A stretch of DNA of 64,000 nucleotides, taken from Bufo bufo (taxonomy: Eukaryota > Chordata > Amphibia > Anura > Bufonidae). The stretch lies in the NCBI RefSeq assembly GCF_905171765.1, contig NC_053393.1, positions 68,603,371 through 68,667,370 of the forward strand. The letters are read 5' to 3'. The notes beneath the pieces were generated by a model, which saw nothing but the letters and a program-made list of their open reading frames with translations, made no database searches and was not told the origin of the DNA. Made by a program: the position numbers and the translations under genes. Below, piece after piece: positions 35,928 through 46,824 of the stretch. Numbering within the stretch: position 1 is the first letter of the stretch; each line of letters begins with the position of its first letter.

Positions 35928-38039
35928 GACCCATAGAAGAAGCTCATAGAGTAGACCCTGAGGAGCTCTGCTTATGCACAGGGGTATTTTAGCAAATGGA
36001 AAGCCGAGACTGGATTGAATGACAGATCATTAAGCCAATATATGAAGCCCTATAAATAGGGGCCCAAAATGAGGAACGTTGGAGACGAGGGGGGACGCTA
36101 TCTGAGAGGATAGAAGAGTGCCCGACAACTAAACCTCCTCCCATAGACTGGCGGTAAGACTTTCCACGCCCCCCCCCCCCCCCCAACATTTCTTCCGAGC
36201 TGTTCTCAATAATTTAGGCCACCCACCCAGCTCCTCTACTAGACGGCAATGCTACCTGCCCGTCACAGTGCTATCACGAGGTGCCATTAAACTGCTGTGC
36301 AAGGGACAAGTGTCCTCCTGGATGCACCTTGTACTCGCTCATAAAACGCACACGTCACATATGACCCAGACGGCTTCTTCATGGTCCTCACAATGACAAA
36401 TGCCAGCAGACTGTGTCGGGCCCAGGTTTGATCTGGAGGTGCCACAAGTCTTTAAATATGCATGCTCAGCTGATCGGGGCATGCATGTTCATCAGCGTGT
36501 AAACACGGGATGTGCAGCACCCGACACATGCAAACCGAACAGGGAGGACAGATCACATTAAAGACGACCTGTCGCAGGGTCAGCCTTACCACACCTAAAC
36601 CTAACCAAAAAAAAAGGATTTTGCTGAGCTGCAGCGATTTACGTTGACGTTACACGGCCTAGGAAGAGGCCGCGACGCTCATTGACACGCCAGACGATAG
36701 GTCAATATAAATTGCCGGATAACCCCCTTCAATTGCAAACAGCTAGCAATTCATTCATAACTTGTAGCACGAATAATTTTACGAAAAGGGACACGTCAAG
36801 GGAGGTGAGAGGTCCTCTTTAAAGAAGGTTTCCCGTCTAGAGAAATAGTCACTAGACAGGTAAATATGTTTGGCAATGACTTTAAATGGAGCATGCTGGA
36901 CCACAACCCCCGTCAACGCCCCTAGCTGTGGTTGGGGAAAATGATGGACATCAGCGGGGGGCCGCAGTGGTTAGAGTATAAAGAACAAGAATATGGAGAA
37001 TTTGGTGAACCCAGCTTAACATTGGGGACTAACAAGGAGCACACCTCCATCTAATCTAGTGGATCGAGGCTCAGTTTAACCCATGCAATGCAAATGCACA
37101 GCCAGGGATCAGCGGTGCCATGTATAAGATCAGACGGCCTCCATATCATCATGCACCTGGGCAGTATATTCCCAGTGACCGTTACAAGTACCACTCTATG
37201 GCTCCACTTGTCCCACAGTCCCTACAGGCTATATAAGGGTTAAGACTGAAGGAGTGGTTAGCCCTTGTCAAACACTACAACCTACATGTCATTACCACCC
37301 CTGCCGCATGTCATTTTCCCAGGCTGTGCTCACTCCCTCCCCCACCCCCCTCCATGATTAATTGCATTGCATACCCAGAAAAGAAACCTCTGCTGGGGAA
37401 GGGTTATAATAGACGCTAGATCATTGTACATGCCCGTGTATCCTCAAATCCCCTCCTTCATCCATAATCCAGGCTCTGGTGTACATACACCTCCTATATC
37501 CTGCTGAGCAGAGGTCACAGACGAGCCGGCACGCCAATGCGAGTGTGCAGGCGTCATACCATCCAGCAGCTGCAAGGTGCTGTGCATGTACCAACAGGAA
37601 CCCAACATAGAGGTTTTTTTTTTTTAAATGACATTCACCACGCCCCACAGCATTCACCATGCAGAGCTATATGGCGGCGTGTCCTCTACAAGCTGGAATT
37701 TAACTACAGGACGCCTGAGGGGATCCAAACCGTGTGCAGCGAGAGGAGACGAGGTTCCTGCTGCGGTGACATAATCCAGGCCGCAGAGGAAGCGAGCAAG
37801 GTCTCCCCCGGTCACTGAGCATGAGGTGGGGGAAGGGGAGCCAGTCTGATAAGGATCTGTAGGACCCCACCCCGATCAGCCTGTGTTACCTGTTTCTAAT
37901 GGGTCTGGCTGCACATCAGGCAACCTGAATTTATACGGCAGACATCACCTAGACGCCCTGTTTTTATAGGGAGGTGGCCTCAACTAATTGTAGATGCCAG
38001 ACTATTAATCTGCGAGGAAGACTACGCTCCACCCGCCAT
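35928..38039. other. ywhaz intron 1, no further gene
   Basis: Contains a C14 tract at 36171-36184, a TTAAAG-bounded short repeat near 36820, and unremarkable intronic sequence. No exon-like ORF with plausible splice sites was seen. Confidence 0.5.
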
Positions 38040-39060
38040 TGCATCATTCCTCCTGTAAGCCACGGTTCAGAGTAGGTATAGGGGGAAGGAGGGTTCGGTG
38101 GGTACAAGGACCATCTGAACCCAGGATCCTACAAATATCTACACCATGTTCAAGACGATGTGCCTGGGTTATGCAAGGTGTTACCAATCGTAATGTACGT
38201 TCATCCAGACCCTGTAGGCATCAAGGCTCCTGTAAAGCCATGGTTCCTAGTAGGTATGGAGGTACAAGGACCATACAAATATCTCTACCATCCATGTTCA
38301 AGAGGAAATGCCCACATGTATTAACCATAATGTATGTTCCACCAATAGGTATGGGGGACTACTAGGACCAAATGAACCCAGGACCCTAAAAACATACCAC
38401 ATTTATCACCCATAACATACGTTTCACCAATAAGTGTGGTACGAGGACCAAATGAACCCAGGATCCTACAAATATTTTCACCTTCAATGTTCAAGAGAAG
38501 GTGCCCAGGTTAGGTAAGGTGCTCTCATTTATCAACAGTAATGTATGCTCCACCAGCAGTAATGTATGCTCCACCAGGTGGGTACAAGGACCATATGACT
38601 CCAGGACCCTACAAGTATCCCACGTTCAAGAGGGGGTGTCCACATTTATCAACCATAACGTACGTTCCAGGACAAATATCTCTACTATCAATGTTCAAGA
38701 GAGGGGCCCAGGTTAGATAAGGTGCTCACATTTATCAACCATAATGTATGCTCCACCAGTAGATATGCGGGCGTATACGAGGACCAAATGAACCCACAAA
38801 TATCTCCACCATCCATGTTCAAGAGGAGGTGTCCAGGTAAGGTACTCACATTTATCAACCCTAACGTACGTTCCACCAGACCCCATTTGCATTATGGCTC
38901 CAGTGAGCCACGGTTTCTAGTAGGTATGGGGGGGTACAAGGACCAGATGAACCCAGGAACCTACAAATATCTCCACCATCCATGTTCAAGAGGAGGTGCC
39001 GGGGTTAGGCAAGGTACTCACATTTATCAACCCTAACGTACGTTCCACCAGACCCCATTT
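38040..39060. repeat. Irregular tandem repeat, units of about 90-190 bp
   Basis: About seven imperfect copies share GGTACAAGGACCATATGAAC, then CCTACAAATATCTCCACCAT, then CATGTTCAAGAGGAGGTG and CACATTTATCAACCATAA. Units are truncated differently, so the spacing varies. It is located in ywhaz intron 1, about 1.6-2.6 kb inside the first exon. It has no match to the arrays elsewhere in the window. Confidence 0.8.
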
Positions 39061-40319
39061 CCCCATCTGGAAATACTTAAAAAGAACATTAACGTCCTCT
39101 CAAAGGAAACCAAGACATGCAGGGAAGACCCCCAGTTTCCGGGAAGCCACAAATCCATACCCCTTGTCCTTCTCCAGTAGCTTCAGATGCAGAAGAAACC
39201 TGAAAGGCATTGCCCAGAAGAACACCTCCCTTTCCACCCCTGGAATGTGTGGGGGAGGTGCGATCCAGCTATGCACAGGTCTGGAAAAGCCTATTCTCCT
39301 CTGGTCACTAAAGGGGCATGGTCCACATTTAGCAAATTCCTCCTTACAGAGGACAATCTCATTCAACACCCTCCGCCATAAAACCGCGTCATCTGCACCT
39401 ACGGCAGGGCGTGCAAGAAAACCGCCTACAACCGATGGGAGGAGAGCCACCAAATATAGGTCTATTCTACGTCTGCTGAGGTCACCGTGACCTTAATCCT
39501 TGCAGGAGATCGGGCCCGGTGCCCTCCTTCCATTTCACATGATCTAACCACCGTCCAAGGAAGACGGATGCCATCATCACCCCTGGATGGAACACCGCTG
39601 CACTCCATGGACGGGGTCGGCTCTGCTAGAACAGGATCCCTTTGTGAAAAGGGAGGGGGAAGGGGTGCCCTCAACCTTTCCTGGGAATATGGCCACTGTC
39701 ACCTTGTCTGTTCGCCACTGACCCAGCAGAGAGGATGATCGCACAAGAGACACCTCCCTTCCTCCCCGGGGACACTGCGAGGAGGAGGAGGAGGTGGAGG
39801 AGGAGGAGGAGGGGGCGGCCTCACCTGTGCTGCAATGTCTGCAACAAAAAACCTGCATCAATGCAACATGGGGGGGGGAATTGTGCATGCAACAGTACAG
39901 ATCACCGGATCGCATTACGTGATGGAAATGAATGGACCGTGGGCACATATAGGGCCGTCTCCGTGCACAGATATCGCTGATTACACTACAAAGCAGTCAC
40001 TGCTAATTTACCCGCCCCCCCATAGTGGCCATAATGTCTGCCATATTTCCCAATCCAGACCCCTCTCGCCCATTATAGAATGGGGTAATGCAAATCTTCA
40101 ATGGGACAGACATTTGTAGCCGATCCACGAGAAAAAATTAAAAAAAAAAGGGGGGGGGTGGAAATCGTGTGATTCGGGGGCAAGTCTATGGCCAGGGAGA
40201 TGAGATCAGCCTCCATATATGGGGGTGATGGGGGAAGGATGGGAGGGTCCTCTCTGCTGCACAGAAAGGAGACATTTCTGGGGACAATGGCTCCTTCTGC
40301 TTGAAAAAAAAAAAAGCTA
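39061..40319. other. Start of ywhaz intron 1, no gene recognised
   Basis: A minus-strand ORF at 39100-39453 has no motif I recognise and no plausible splice partners. A GGAGGAGGAGG purine run is at 39780-39820. Confidence 0.4.
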
Positions 40320-40584
40320 AAAGGCACTCCGTGGAACTACAAGCCCCAGCGCGCCCTGACAGGCAGAGCAAGGCATGCTGGGACTTCCCAGTGGTAGTGG
40401 GGAGAAAACCCGCAGCCTGCTGCCCAGTGCCAGGATGGAGGAGAGAGAGCCCTGCGCGGCCCCAGCCCCCTCCCTGCTCTATGAACAATGCTTCCTCTCC
40501 GCCATTACCCGGGCCTCCCCCCCGCCGCCAGGCTCAACCCGCCCCCCTCCAGTGGCGGCGAAGCCTCAGCCCCGCTGCCCGTAC

Positions 40585-40660
40585 CTGTGTCGGAGAGGGG
40601 AGCTGCAGCGGGCGGTTGTCGGGTCCCCGGGCTGGGCGAATGCGCGTCTCTCAGGCTACT
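40585..40660 (-). other. ywhaz: ywhaz untranslated exon 1 (donor side defined)
   Basis: The minus strand reads TCTCCGACACAG followed by GTACGGGC, a good splice donor with the exon ending at 40585. It sits inside the CpG island and just downstream of the CCAAT/CRE cluster, and is the only credible donor there. The 5' limit is a guess based on CCAAT spacing. Confidence 0.55.
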
Positions 40661-40749
40661 GCCGCTGGGAGAGTCCAATCTCTTCCGAGCGCTCAAAGCT
40701 CTAACCGATCCACGGGGTTTCCTCCAATCGCTGAGCAGGGGCCGGGGAG

Positions 40750-40757
40750 TGACGTCA
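40750..40757. promoter_or_regulatory. CRE palindrome TGACGTCA
   Basis: A perfect 8-bp CREB/ATF site, about 100-165 bp upstream of the ywhaz first exon donor, followed by CTATGGCAACCG, a half-site resembling an RFX motif. Confidence 0.7.
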
Positions 40758-41063
40758 AGCGCATCTATGGCAACCGCTGACTGGGTGGCATAATCACCGC
40801 CTGCTCCCTCCCTCCCTCCTTCCGAGGCGTCGGGGGCGCGCAGCGGCGGCGGAGGGTGGGGTGCTCGTGCCCGCCTGCAGCACAGTCACTGGCCTGAAGC
40901 TGGCGGCCATGCTCTGCCCGTAGTGAGGTGGGCAGCCTTGTCCTGACTGAGGGGGCACATTCTGCTATGGAAAGAGTCTAGAGCCGTGGCACACCTGAAA
41001 ATTAAAGGGTGATTCCAGGTGATGGAATAAGGGGGTGGATGTGGTGTCATGGTTGGAGCACTA

Positions 41064-41300
41064 AGGCTTCATGTAAATGGCGCCATCCGTATTTCTCTCC
41101 GCAAAATCCGTATACCTTCTGTGCGCGTGCTTCATTTTTCCCAATAGAAAGGACTGTTTTTTATCCGCAGACCTGAATAGGACGTGTCCAGTAATTTGTA
41201 GAACCGCCACATGGATCCCCCAAAATCTGCATCTGTGCCCATAGAAATGAATGGGTCTGTGCGCCATCCGTAAAAAAGTCTGCATATGTGGACGAGGCCT
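41064..41300. mobile_element. MITE with GGCTTCATG / GAGGCC ends
   Basis: AAGGCTTCATGTAAATGG on the left and ATATGTGGACGAGGCCTT on the right are weakly inverted. The interior has CATTCATTTCTATGGGCAC-type sequence on the minus strand. It is related to the 31431 family. Confidence 0.5.
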
Positions 41301-41394
41301 TACGGGCTGGATAAACCCCAAAAACAGACCCCTTTTTTTAAATATATATATATATTCTGCAGCGTGGATTTCATATCCTGTTAACGCGCCTTTA

Positions 41395-41615
41395 GGGGCA
41401 TTCAAACAACCGTATCCGTTTTGCGGCCCGCAAATCGCAGATCTGCAAAACATGGACATTGGTCGTGCAGATTAGCAGGTCCCGGCCTATTGTTCATAAA
41501 GTGGACAAGTGTAGGACGTGTTCTGCAGACCACACGGGTGCTGTCCGCATCTTCTGTGACGTCCATTGAAATGAATGGGGCTGCGAAACGAAAATACTGT
41601 TGTGTGAATAGACCC
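41395..41615. mobile_element. Harbinger-type MITE, 221 bp, TTA duplication
   Basis: TTA at 41392-41394 and 41616-41618. GGGGCATTCAAACAACCGTAT and TGTTGTGTGAATAGACCC are inverted. It is the same family as 27415-27699. Confidence 0.75.
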
Positions 41616-41850
41616 TTACAGGCGTGTGGTGCTGCATCGCCAATCTGCCGTAATCACGTTAGGGAACGTCCGCTTGTGCCTGAAAAGTCCGGGGTCCAAA
41701 GTGGATTTCGCCCTGTCCATTGGAAAGGGTGAGATGTGCTGGGGAGAGGCACAGCCCAAATAGACATGCTGCAGCAGACTTCACATCCGTGCCGCGGGTC
41801 AGTTTACACAGCGGTGTTCGTATGGCTGGTCCTGTACAATGCTGCGGGTC

Positions 41851-44476
41851 CAGGGGCCGACCGGGCACTTAATGGGGTCCTGGAGAAAAATAAATAAAAA
41901 AGTGGCCCAATGTTGTAGGTGCATCCAAATTGACAAAGGGCAGGGCCAACCTAAGTAGGCGGGGCCTGCAATACAGTAGTGCAGCACGAAATACCGCCCC
42001 AACAGAACTGAATACCACAGTGCAGCACAAAATACCGCCCCAACAGAACCGAATACCACAGTGCAGCACAAAATACTGCCCCAACAGAACTGAATACCAC
42101 AGTGCAGCACAAAATACTGCCCCAACAGAACTGAATACCACAGTGCAGCACAAAATACCGCCCCAACAGAACTGAATACCACAGTGCAGCACAAAATACC
42201 GCCCCAACAGAACCGAATACCACAGTGCAGCACAAAATACTGCCCCAACAGAACTGAATACCACAGTGCAGCACAAAATACTGCCCCAACAGAACTGAAT
42301 ACCACAGTGCAGCACAAAATACCGCCCCAACAGAACTGAATACCACAGTGCAGCACAAAATACCGCCCCAACAGAACCGAATACCACAGTGCAGCACAAA
42401 ATACTGCCCCAACAGAACTGAATACCACAGTGCAGCACAAAATACTGCCCCAACAGAACTGAATACCACAGTGCAGCACAAAATACCGCCCCAACAGAAC
42501 TGAATACCACAGTGCAGCACAAAATACCGCCCCAACAGAACCGAATACCACAGTGCAGCACAAAATACTACCCTAACAGAACTGAATACCACAGTGCAGC
42601 ACGAAATACTACCCTAACAGAACTGAATACCACAGTGCAGCACAAAATACTGCCCCAACAGAACTGAATACCACTGCAGCACAAAATACCGCCCCAACAG
42701 AACTGAATACCACAGTGCAGCACAAAATACCGCCCCAACAGAACTGAATACCACAGTGCAGCACAAAATACTGTCCCAACAGAACCGAATACCACAGTGC
42801 AGCACAAAATACTGCCCCAACAGAACTGAATACCACTGCAGCACAAAATACTGCCCCAACAGAACTGAATACCACAGTGCAGCACAAAATACTACCCCAA
42901 CAGAACCGAATACCACAGTGCAGCACAAAATACCGCCCCAACAGAACTGAATACCACAGTGCAGCACAAAATACTGTCCCAACAGAACCGAATACCACTG
43001 CAGCACAAAATACCGCCCCAACAGAACCAAATACCACAGTGCAGCACAAAATACTGCCCCAACAGAACCGAATACCACAGTGCAGCACAAAATACCGCCC
43101 CAACAGAACTGAATACCACAGTGCAGCACAAAATACTGTCCCAACAGAACCGAATACCACTGCAGCACAAAATACCGCCCCAACAGAACCAAATACCACA
43201 GTGCAGCACAAAATACTGCCCCAACAGAACCGAATACCACAGTGCAGCACAAAATACCGCCCCAACAGAACTGAATACCACAGTGCAGCACAAAATACTG
43301 CCCCAACAGAACTGAATACCACAGTGCAGCACAAAATACCGCCCCAACAGAACCAAATACCACAGTGCAGCACAAAATACTGCCCCAACAGAACCGAATA
43401 CCACGGCAGCACAAAATACCGCCCCAACAGAACCAAATACCACAGTGCAGAACAAAATACTGCCCCAACAGAACCGAATACCACGGCAGCACAAAATACC
43501 GCCCCAACAGAACTGAATACCACAGTGCAGCACAAAATACTGCCCCAACAGAACTGAATACCACTGCAGCACAAAATACCGCCCCAACAGAACTGAATAC
43601 CACAGTGCAGCACAAAATACCGCCCCAACAGAACCAAATACCACAGTGCAGCACAAAATACTGCCCCAACAGAACCGAATACCACGGCAGCACAAAATAC
43701 CGCCCCAACAGAACCGAATACCACAGTGCAGCATAAAATACCGCCCCAACAGAACTGAATACAACAGTGCGGCACAAAATACCGCCCCAACAGAACCGAA
43801 TACCACAGTGCAGCACAAAATACCACCCCAACAGAACCGAATACCACAGTGCAGCATAAAATACTGCCCCAACAGAACCGAATACCACAGTGCAGCACAA
43901 AATACTGCCCCAACAGAACCGAATACCACAGTGCAGAACAAAATACCGCCCCAACAGAACTGAATACCACAGTGCAGCACAAAATACCGCCCCAACAGAA
44001 CTGAATACCACAGTGCAGCACAAAATACCGCCCCAACAGAACCGAATACCACAGTGCAGCATAAAATACTGCCTCAACAGAACCAAATACCACACTGCAG
44101 CACAAAATACCACCCCACCAGAACCAACTACCACAGTGCAGCACAAAATACCGCCCCAACAGAACCGAATTCCACAGTCCAGCACAAAATACTACCCTAA
44201 CAGAACTGAATACCACAGTGCAGCATAAAATACTGCCCCAACACAACCGAATACCACAGTCCAACATAAAATACTGCCCCAACAGAGCTAAATATCACAG
44301 TCCAGCATAACATACTGCCGCCCCCAACTCCTCAGGACGGCGATTACAATTACTGAAAAAAAAACTAATTCTGTGAGCATCTGATTGCTATTTACTCAGA
44401 GAAGGGCTTGGACATCCCCCTGGGTATTGGCCTACTAGGAAAATTCCCTGTAGGGTCTATGGCCTGTCCGCCCCTC
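41851..44476. mobile_element. hAT-like non-autonomous element, 2.6 kb, mostly a 41-bp array
   Basis: The left CAGGGGCCGACCGGGC and the right end read inward GAGGGGCGGACAGGCC are similar inverted termini of a CAGGGGCGGAC-type hAT family. Flanks share GGTCCAG, but an exact 8-bp duplication could not be fixed, so the limits are within a few bases. Unique sequence remains only at the ends (41851-41970 and 44320-44476). Confidence 0.65.
41975..44318. repeat. Minisatellite, 41-bp unit, about 57 copies, with higher-order structure
   Basis: The unit is CAGTGCAGCACAAAATACCG followed by CCCCAACAGAACTGAATACCA, with CCG/CTG and CTG/CCG/CCA variants. Some units lack 2-3 bases (ACCACTGCAG, ACCACGGCAG). 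A four-unit block of 162 bp repeats at 42967 and 43129. The right edge is more diverged, as expected at array margins. Since 41 is not a multiple of 3, all three frames cycle through the same peptide, which explains the apparent ORFs of up to 557 codons. None is a gene. Confidence 0.95.
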
Positions 44477-44628
44477 GGTCCAGCACATGAAAGTCAGCAA
44501 TGGTAAATCGGCAGCATTTCGTAGCCTAAAACTGTTTTGTGCCTCTTTTATTTTTTACCACGACTTGTCTGTGGTGAGTGAGCTCATTTTTCATACCTTC
44601 CTGGGGCTCTGTTGAAGTGCAAAATAAG

Positions 44629-45171
44629 TGTCATGGCAGGGAACAGTGAGGCCTGAACCTCCGCCTAAGCACTCTCCCTACATATTTGCACCAAAAACGG
44701 CGGCCCACAACTGGTCGTCAGTCCCTTCCTATATGTAAGTGCAGGGTTCAAATAGGGACGGGTACAAGGGAGACAAAATAACAAACGACTCATGACAAAA
44801 AATACACAGAAAAAAGAAGTCAAAACCTGGAAAAAAGAAGTCAAAACCTGGAAAATTCAACTGGTACCCAATCAGAAGCACAAGGCAGAAACCAGAAATA
44901 GCCAGGGGTCAGTACCAATATAGCATGTCACGTCCAGAAGGGGGTCCAACAAGGTCAAAGTCAGCCTCCAAATCCAAGGCGTCAGGAATCCAGAAATCAG
45001 CAGTCCAATCCAAGGCTAGTGAGACAATAGTAAAATACAACACTATTCACAGGCAACCTGAGGCCAGCAAGTTGCCTGTTTAAATAGGCCTCGCTTCCTG
45101 GTCACATGACGTGTCTGGTGTCACATGACAAGTGACGTCAGCGTGCCTGCTTGGTCGGCGCTCCTTCACAG
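44629..45171 (-). mobile_element. Solo LTR, Ty3/gypsy type, minus orientation
   Basis: Read on the minus strand, it starts TGTGAAGGAGCG, has GTCATGTGAC..TATTTAAACAGGCAACTTGC promoter-like sequence and ends CCCTGCCATGACA. This is homologous to the LTR at 51069-51579 (GGCTATTTAAACAGGCAGCC). No internal domain is adjacent. The flanking duplication is not recognisable. Confidence 0.6.
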
Positions 45172-45214
45172 ACCAGGCGGTCTCTCCGGAAACTGGAAGC
45201 AGTGATGTCATAAT

Positions 45215-45935
45215 GTCAGAATAATGTGTTCAGTGATGTCGCAGTACAGGAATAGTAGACACAGTGATGTATGGTAGGATAATGTGCACAGAGATGCTAC
45301 AGTACAGGGATAGTGCACACAGTGATGTCATAGTACAGGGATAGTAGACACAGTGATGTAATAATGGCAGGATAGTGCACACAGTGATGTGCACAGCGAT
45401 GCCACAGTACAGGAATAGTAGACACAGTGATGTATGGTAGGATAATGTGCACAGAGATACTATAGTACAGGGGTAGTGCACACAGTGATGTCACAGTACA
45501 GGGATAGTAGACACAGTGATGTAATAATGGCAGGATAGTGCACACAGTGATGTGCACAGCGATGCCACAGTACAGGAATAGTAGACACAGTGATGTATGG
45601 TAGGATAATGTGCACAGAGATACTATAGTACAGGGGTAGTGCACACAGTGATGTCACAGTACAGGGATAGTAGACACAGTGATGTAATAATGGCAGGATA
45701 GTGCACACAGTGATGTCACAGTACAGGAATAGTAGACACAGTGATGTAATAATGGCAGGATAGTGCACACAGTGATGTGCACAGCGATGCCACAGTACAG
45801 GAATAGTAGACACAGTGATGTAATAATGGCAGGATAGTGCACACAGTGATGTGCACAGCGATGCCACAGTACAGGGATAGTAGACACAGTGATGTAATAA
45901 TGGCAGGATAGTGCACACAGTGATGCCACAATACA
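45215..45935. repeat. Tandem array with composite units (about 30-35 bp) and a 163-bp higher-order repeat
   Basis: Subunits such as CACAGTGATGTCACAGTACA GGGATAGTAGA and AATAATGGCAGGATAGTGCA alternate. A block beginning GCCACAGTACAGGAATAG recurs at 45401 and 45564 (163 bp), then in shortened form later. The minus-strand ORFs rich in Cys/His/Tyr are artefacts. Confidence 0.9.
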
Positions 45936-46130
45936 GAGTAATCATCTACCTAGTGATGATACAGAGCAGGAATTATACAACAGATGTCCCGATACAGACA
46001 TAAAGCACACCATATTGCATAGCACAAAAATAACACAAAAAATGTCCCCAAGTACCTGCTTCCTCATAGGGAAGAACACGATGTACAGTCACAGCGTTCA
46101 AACTAAATTTGTTGAAGTCAACATAATTAA

Positions 46131-46820
46131 AGGGGTTTTCCTTAGGTCATCAGTATGTGATCGGTGGGGGTGCGACACCTGGGACCCCGCCGATCAGCTG
46201 TTTGAGAAGGCAGTGGCGCTCGCAGTAACGTGGCCTTCTCTCAGCTTTTCCTAAGCCAGTGACGTAACGTTCATCGGTCACTTGGCCTAAAAGCAGCTCA
46301 GCTCCTTAGAAGTAAATGGGGCTGAGCTGCGATACCAAGCACAACCGCTATACAATGTACAGCGCTGTGCTTGGTGAGCTGAGAGAGGGCTGCGATGCCC
46401 ACAGGAACCCCGGGCATCGCAGGAACCCCCCACCGTTCAGATACTCATGACTAGGGATGAGCGAATCGATTTCGGATTAAACATCCAAAGTCGATTTGCA
46501 TAAAACGTCGTTTCAATACTGTACGGAGCAGGAGCTCTGTACAGTATTAGAATGTATTGGCTCCGATGAGCCAAAGTTATTGCTTCGCGAAGTTTCGCGA
46601 GACTTCGCGTAATAACTTCAACAAATTGATTTCTACTGTAAAAAAACATTTCCCGAGCTCAGGTTTGGTTTAAACTTGGAACCGAACCCGAGTTCGGGAA
46701 ATGGTTTTTGGGGGTATGTAACAAAGTTTTATGTGAATCGACTTCGGATGTTATTCGCTCATCCCTACTCAGGACCTATCCAGAGGATATGTTATCAGCA
46801 TAAAATCTTAGAAAACCCTT
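46131..46820. mobile_element. piggyBac-type MITE, TTAA duplication, split by a hAT MITE
   Basis: TTAA at 46127-46130 and 46821-46824. AGGGGTTTTCCTTAGGTCAT and CTTAGAAAACCCTT are the ends. It is the GGATAGGTCATC family. It is interrupted at 46452-46767. Confidence 0.8.
46452..46767. mobile_element. hAT-type MITE, 316 bp, nested
   Basis: TAGGGATGAGCGAATCGATT and GTTATTCGCTCATCCCTA are the inverted ends. Flanks CTCATGAC (46444-46451) and CTCAGGAC (46768-46775) agree at 7 of 8. It is inserted in the piggyBac-type MITE. Confidence 0.85.
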
Positions 46821-46824
46821 TTAA

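Larger units (their letters stand above)
40320..40920 (-). promoter_or_regulatory. ywhaz: GC-rich CpG-island-like promoter of ywhaz
   Basis: The stretch is markedly richer in CG dinucleotides than the rest of the window and spans the untranslated exon. Upstream of the exon (higher coordinates) are two CCAAT boxes on the plus strand (40675-40679, 40724-40728; GATTGG on the gene strand) and a perfect CRE palindrome TGACGTCA at 40750-40757. No TATA box is evident. This arrangement fits a housekeeping promoter responsive to NF-Y and CREB/ATF. The start site is not fixed. Confidence 0.75.

Noticed and set aside
39100..39453. 117-codon minus-strand ORF in ywhaz intron 1
   Set aside because: No family resemblance and no in-frame splice partners to ywhaz exons.
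42609..44282. 557-codon ORF on the minus strand (and similar ones at 41799-42563, 42614-44185)
   Set aside because: It is a translation of the 41-bp array. All frames give the same cycling peptide, and there is no unique sequence or start context.
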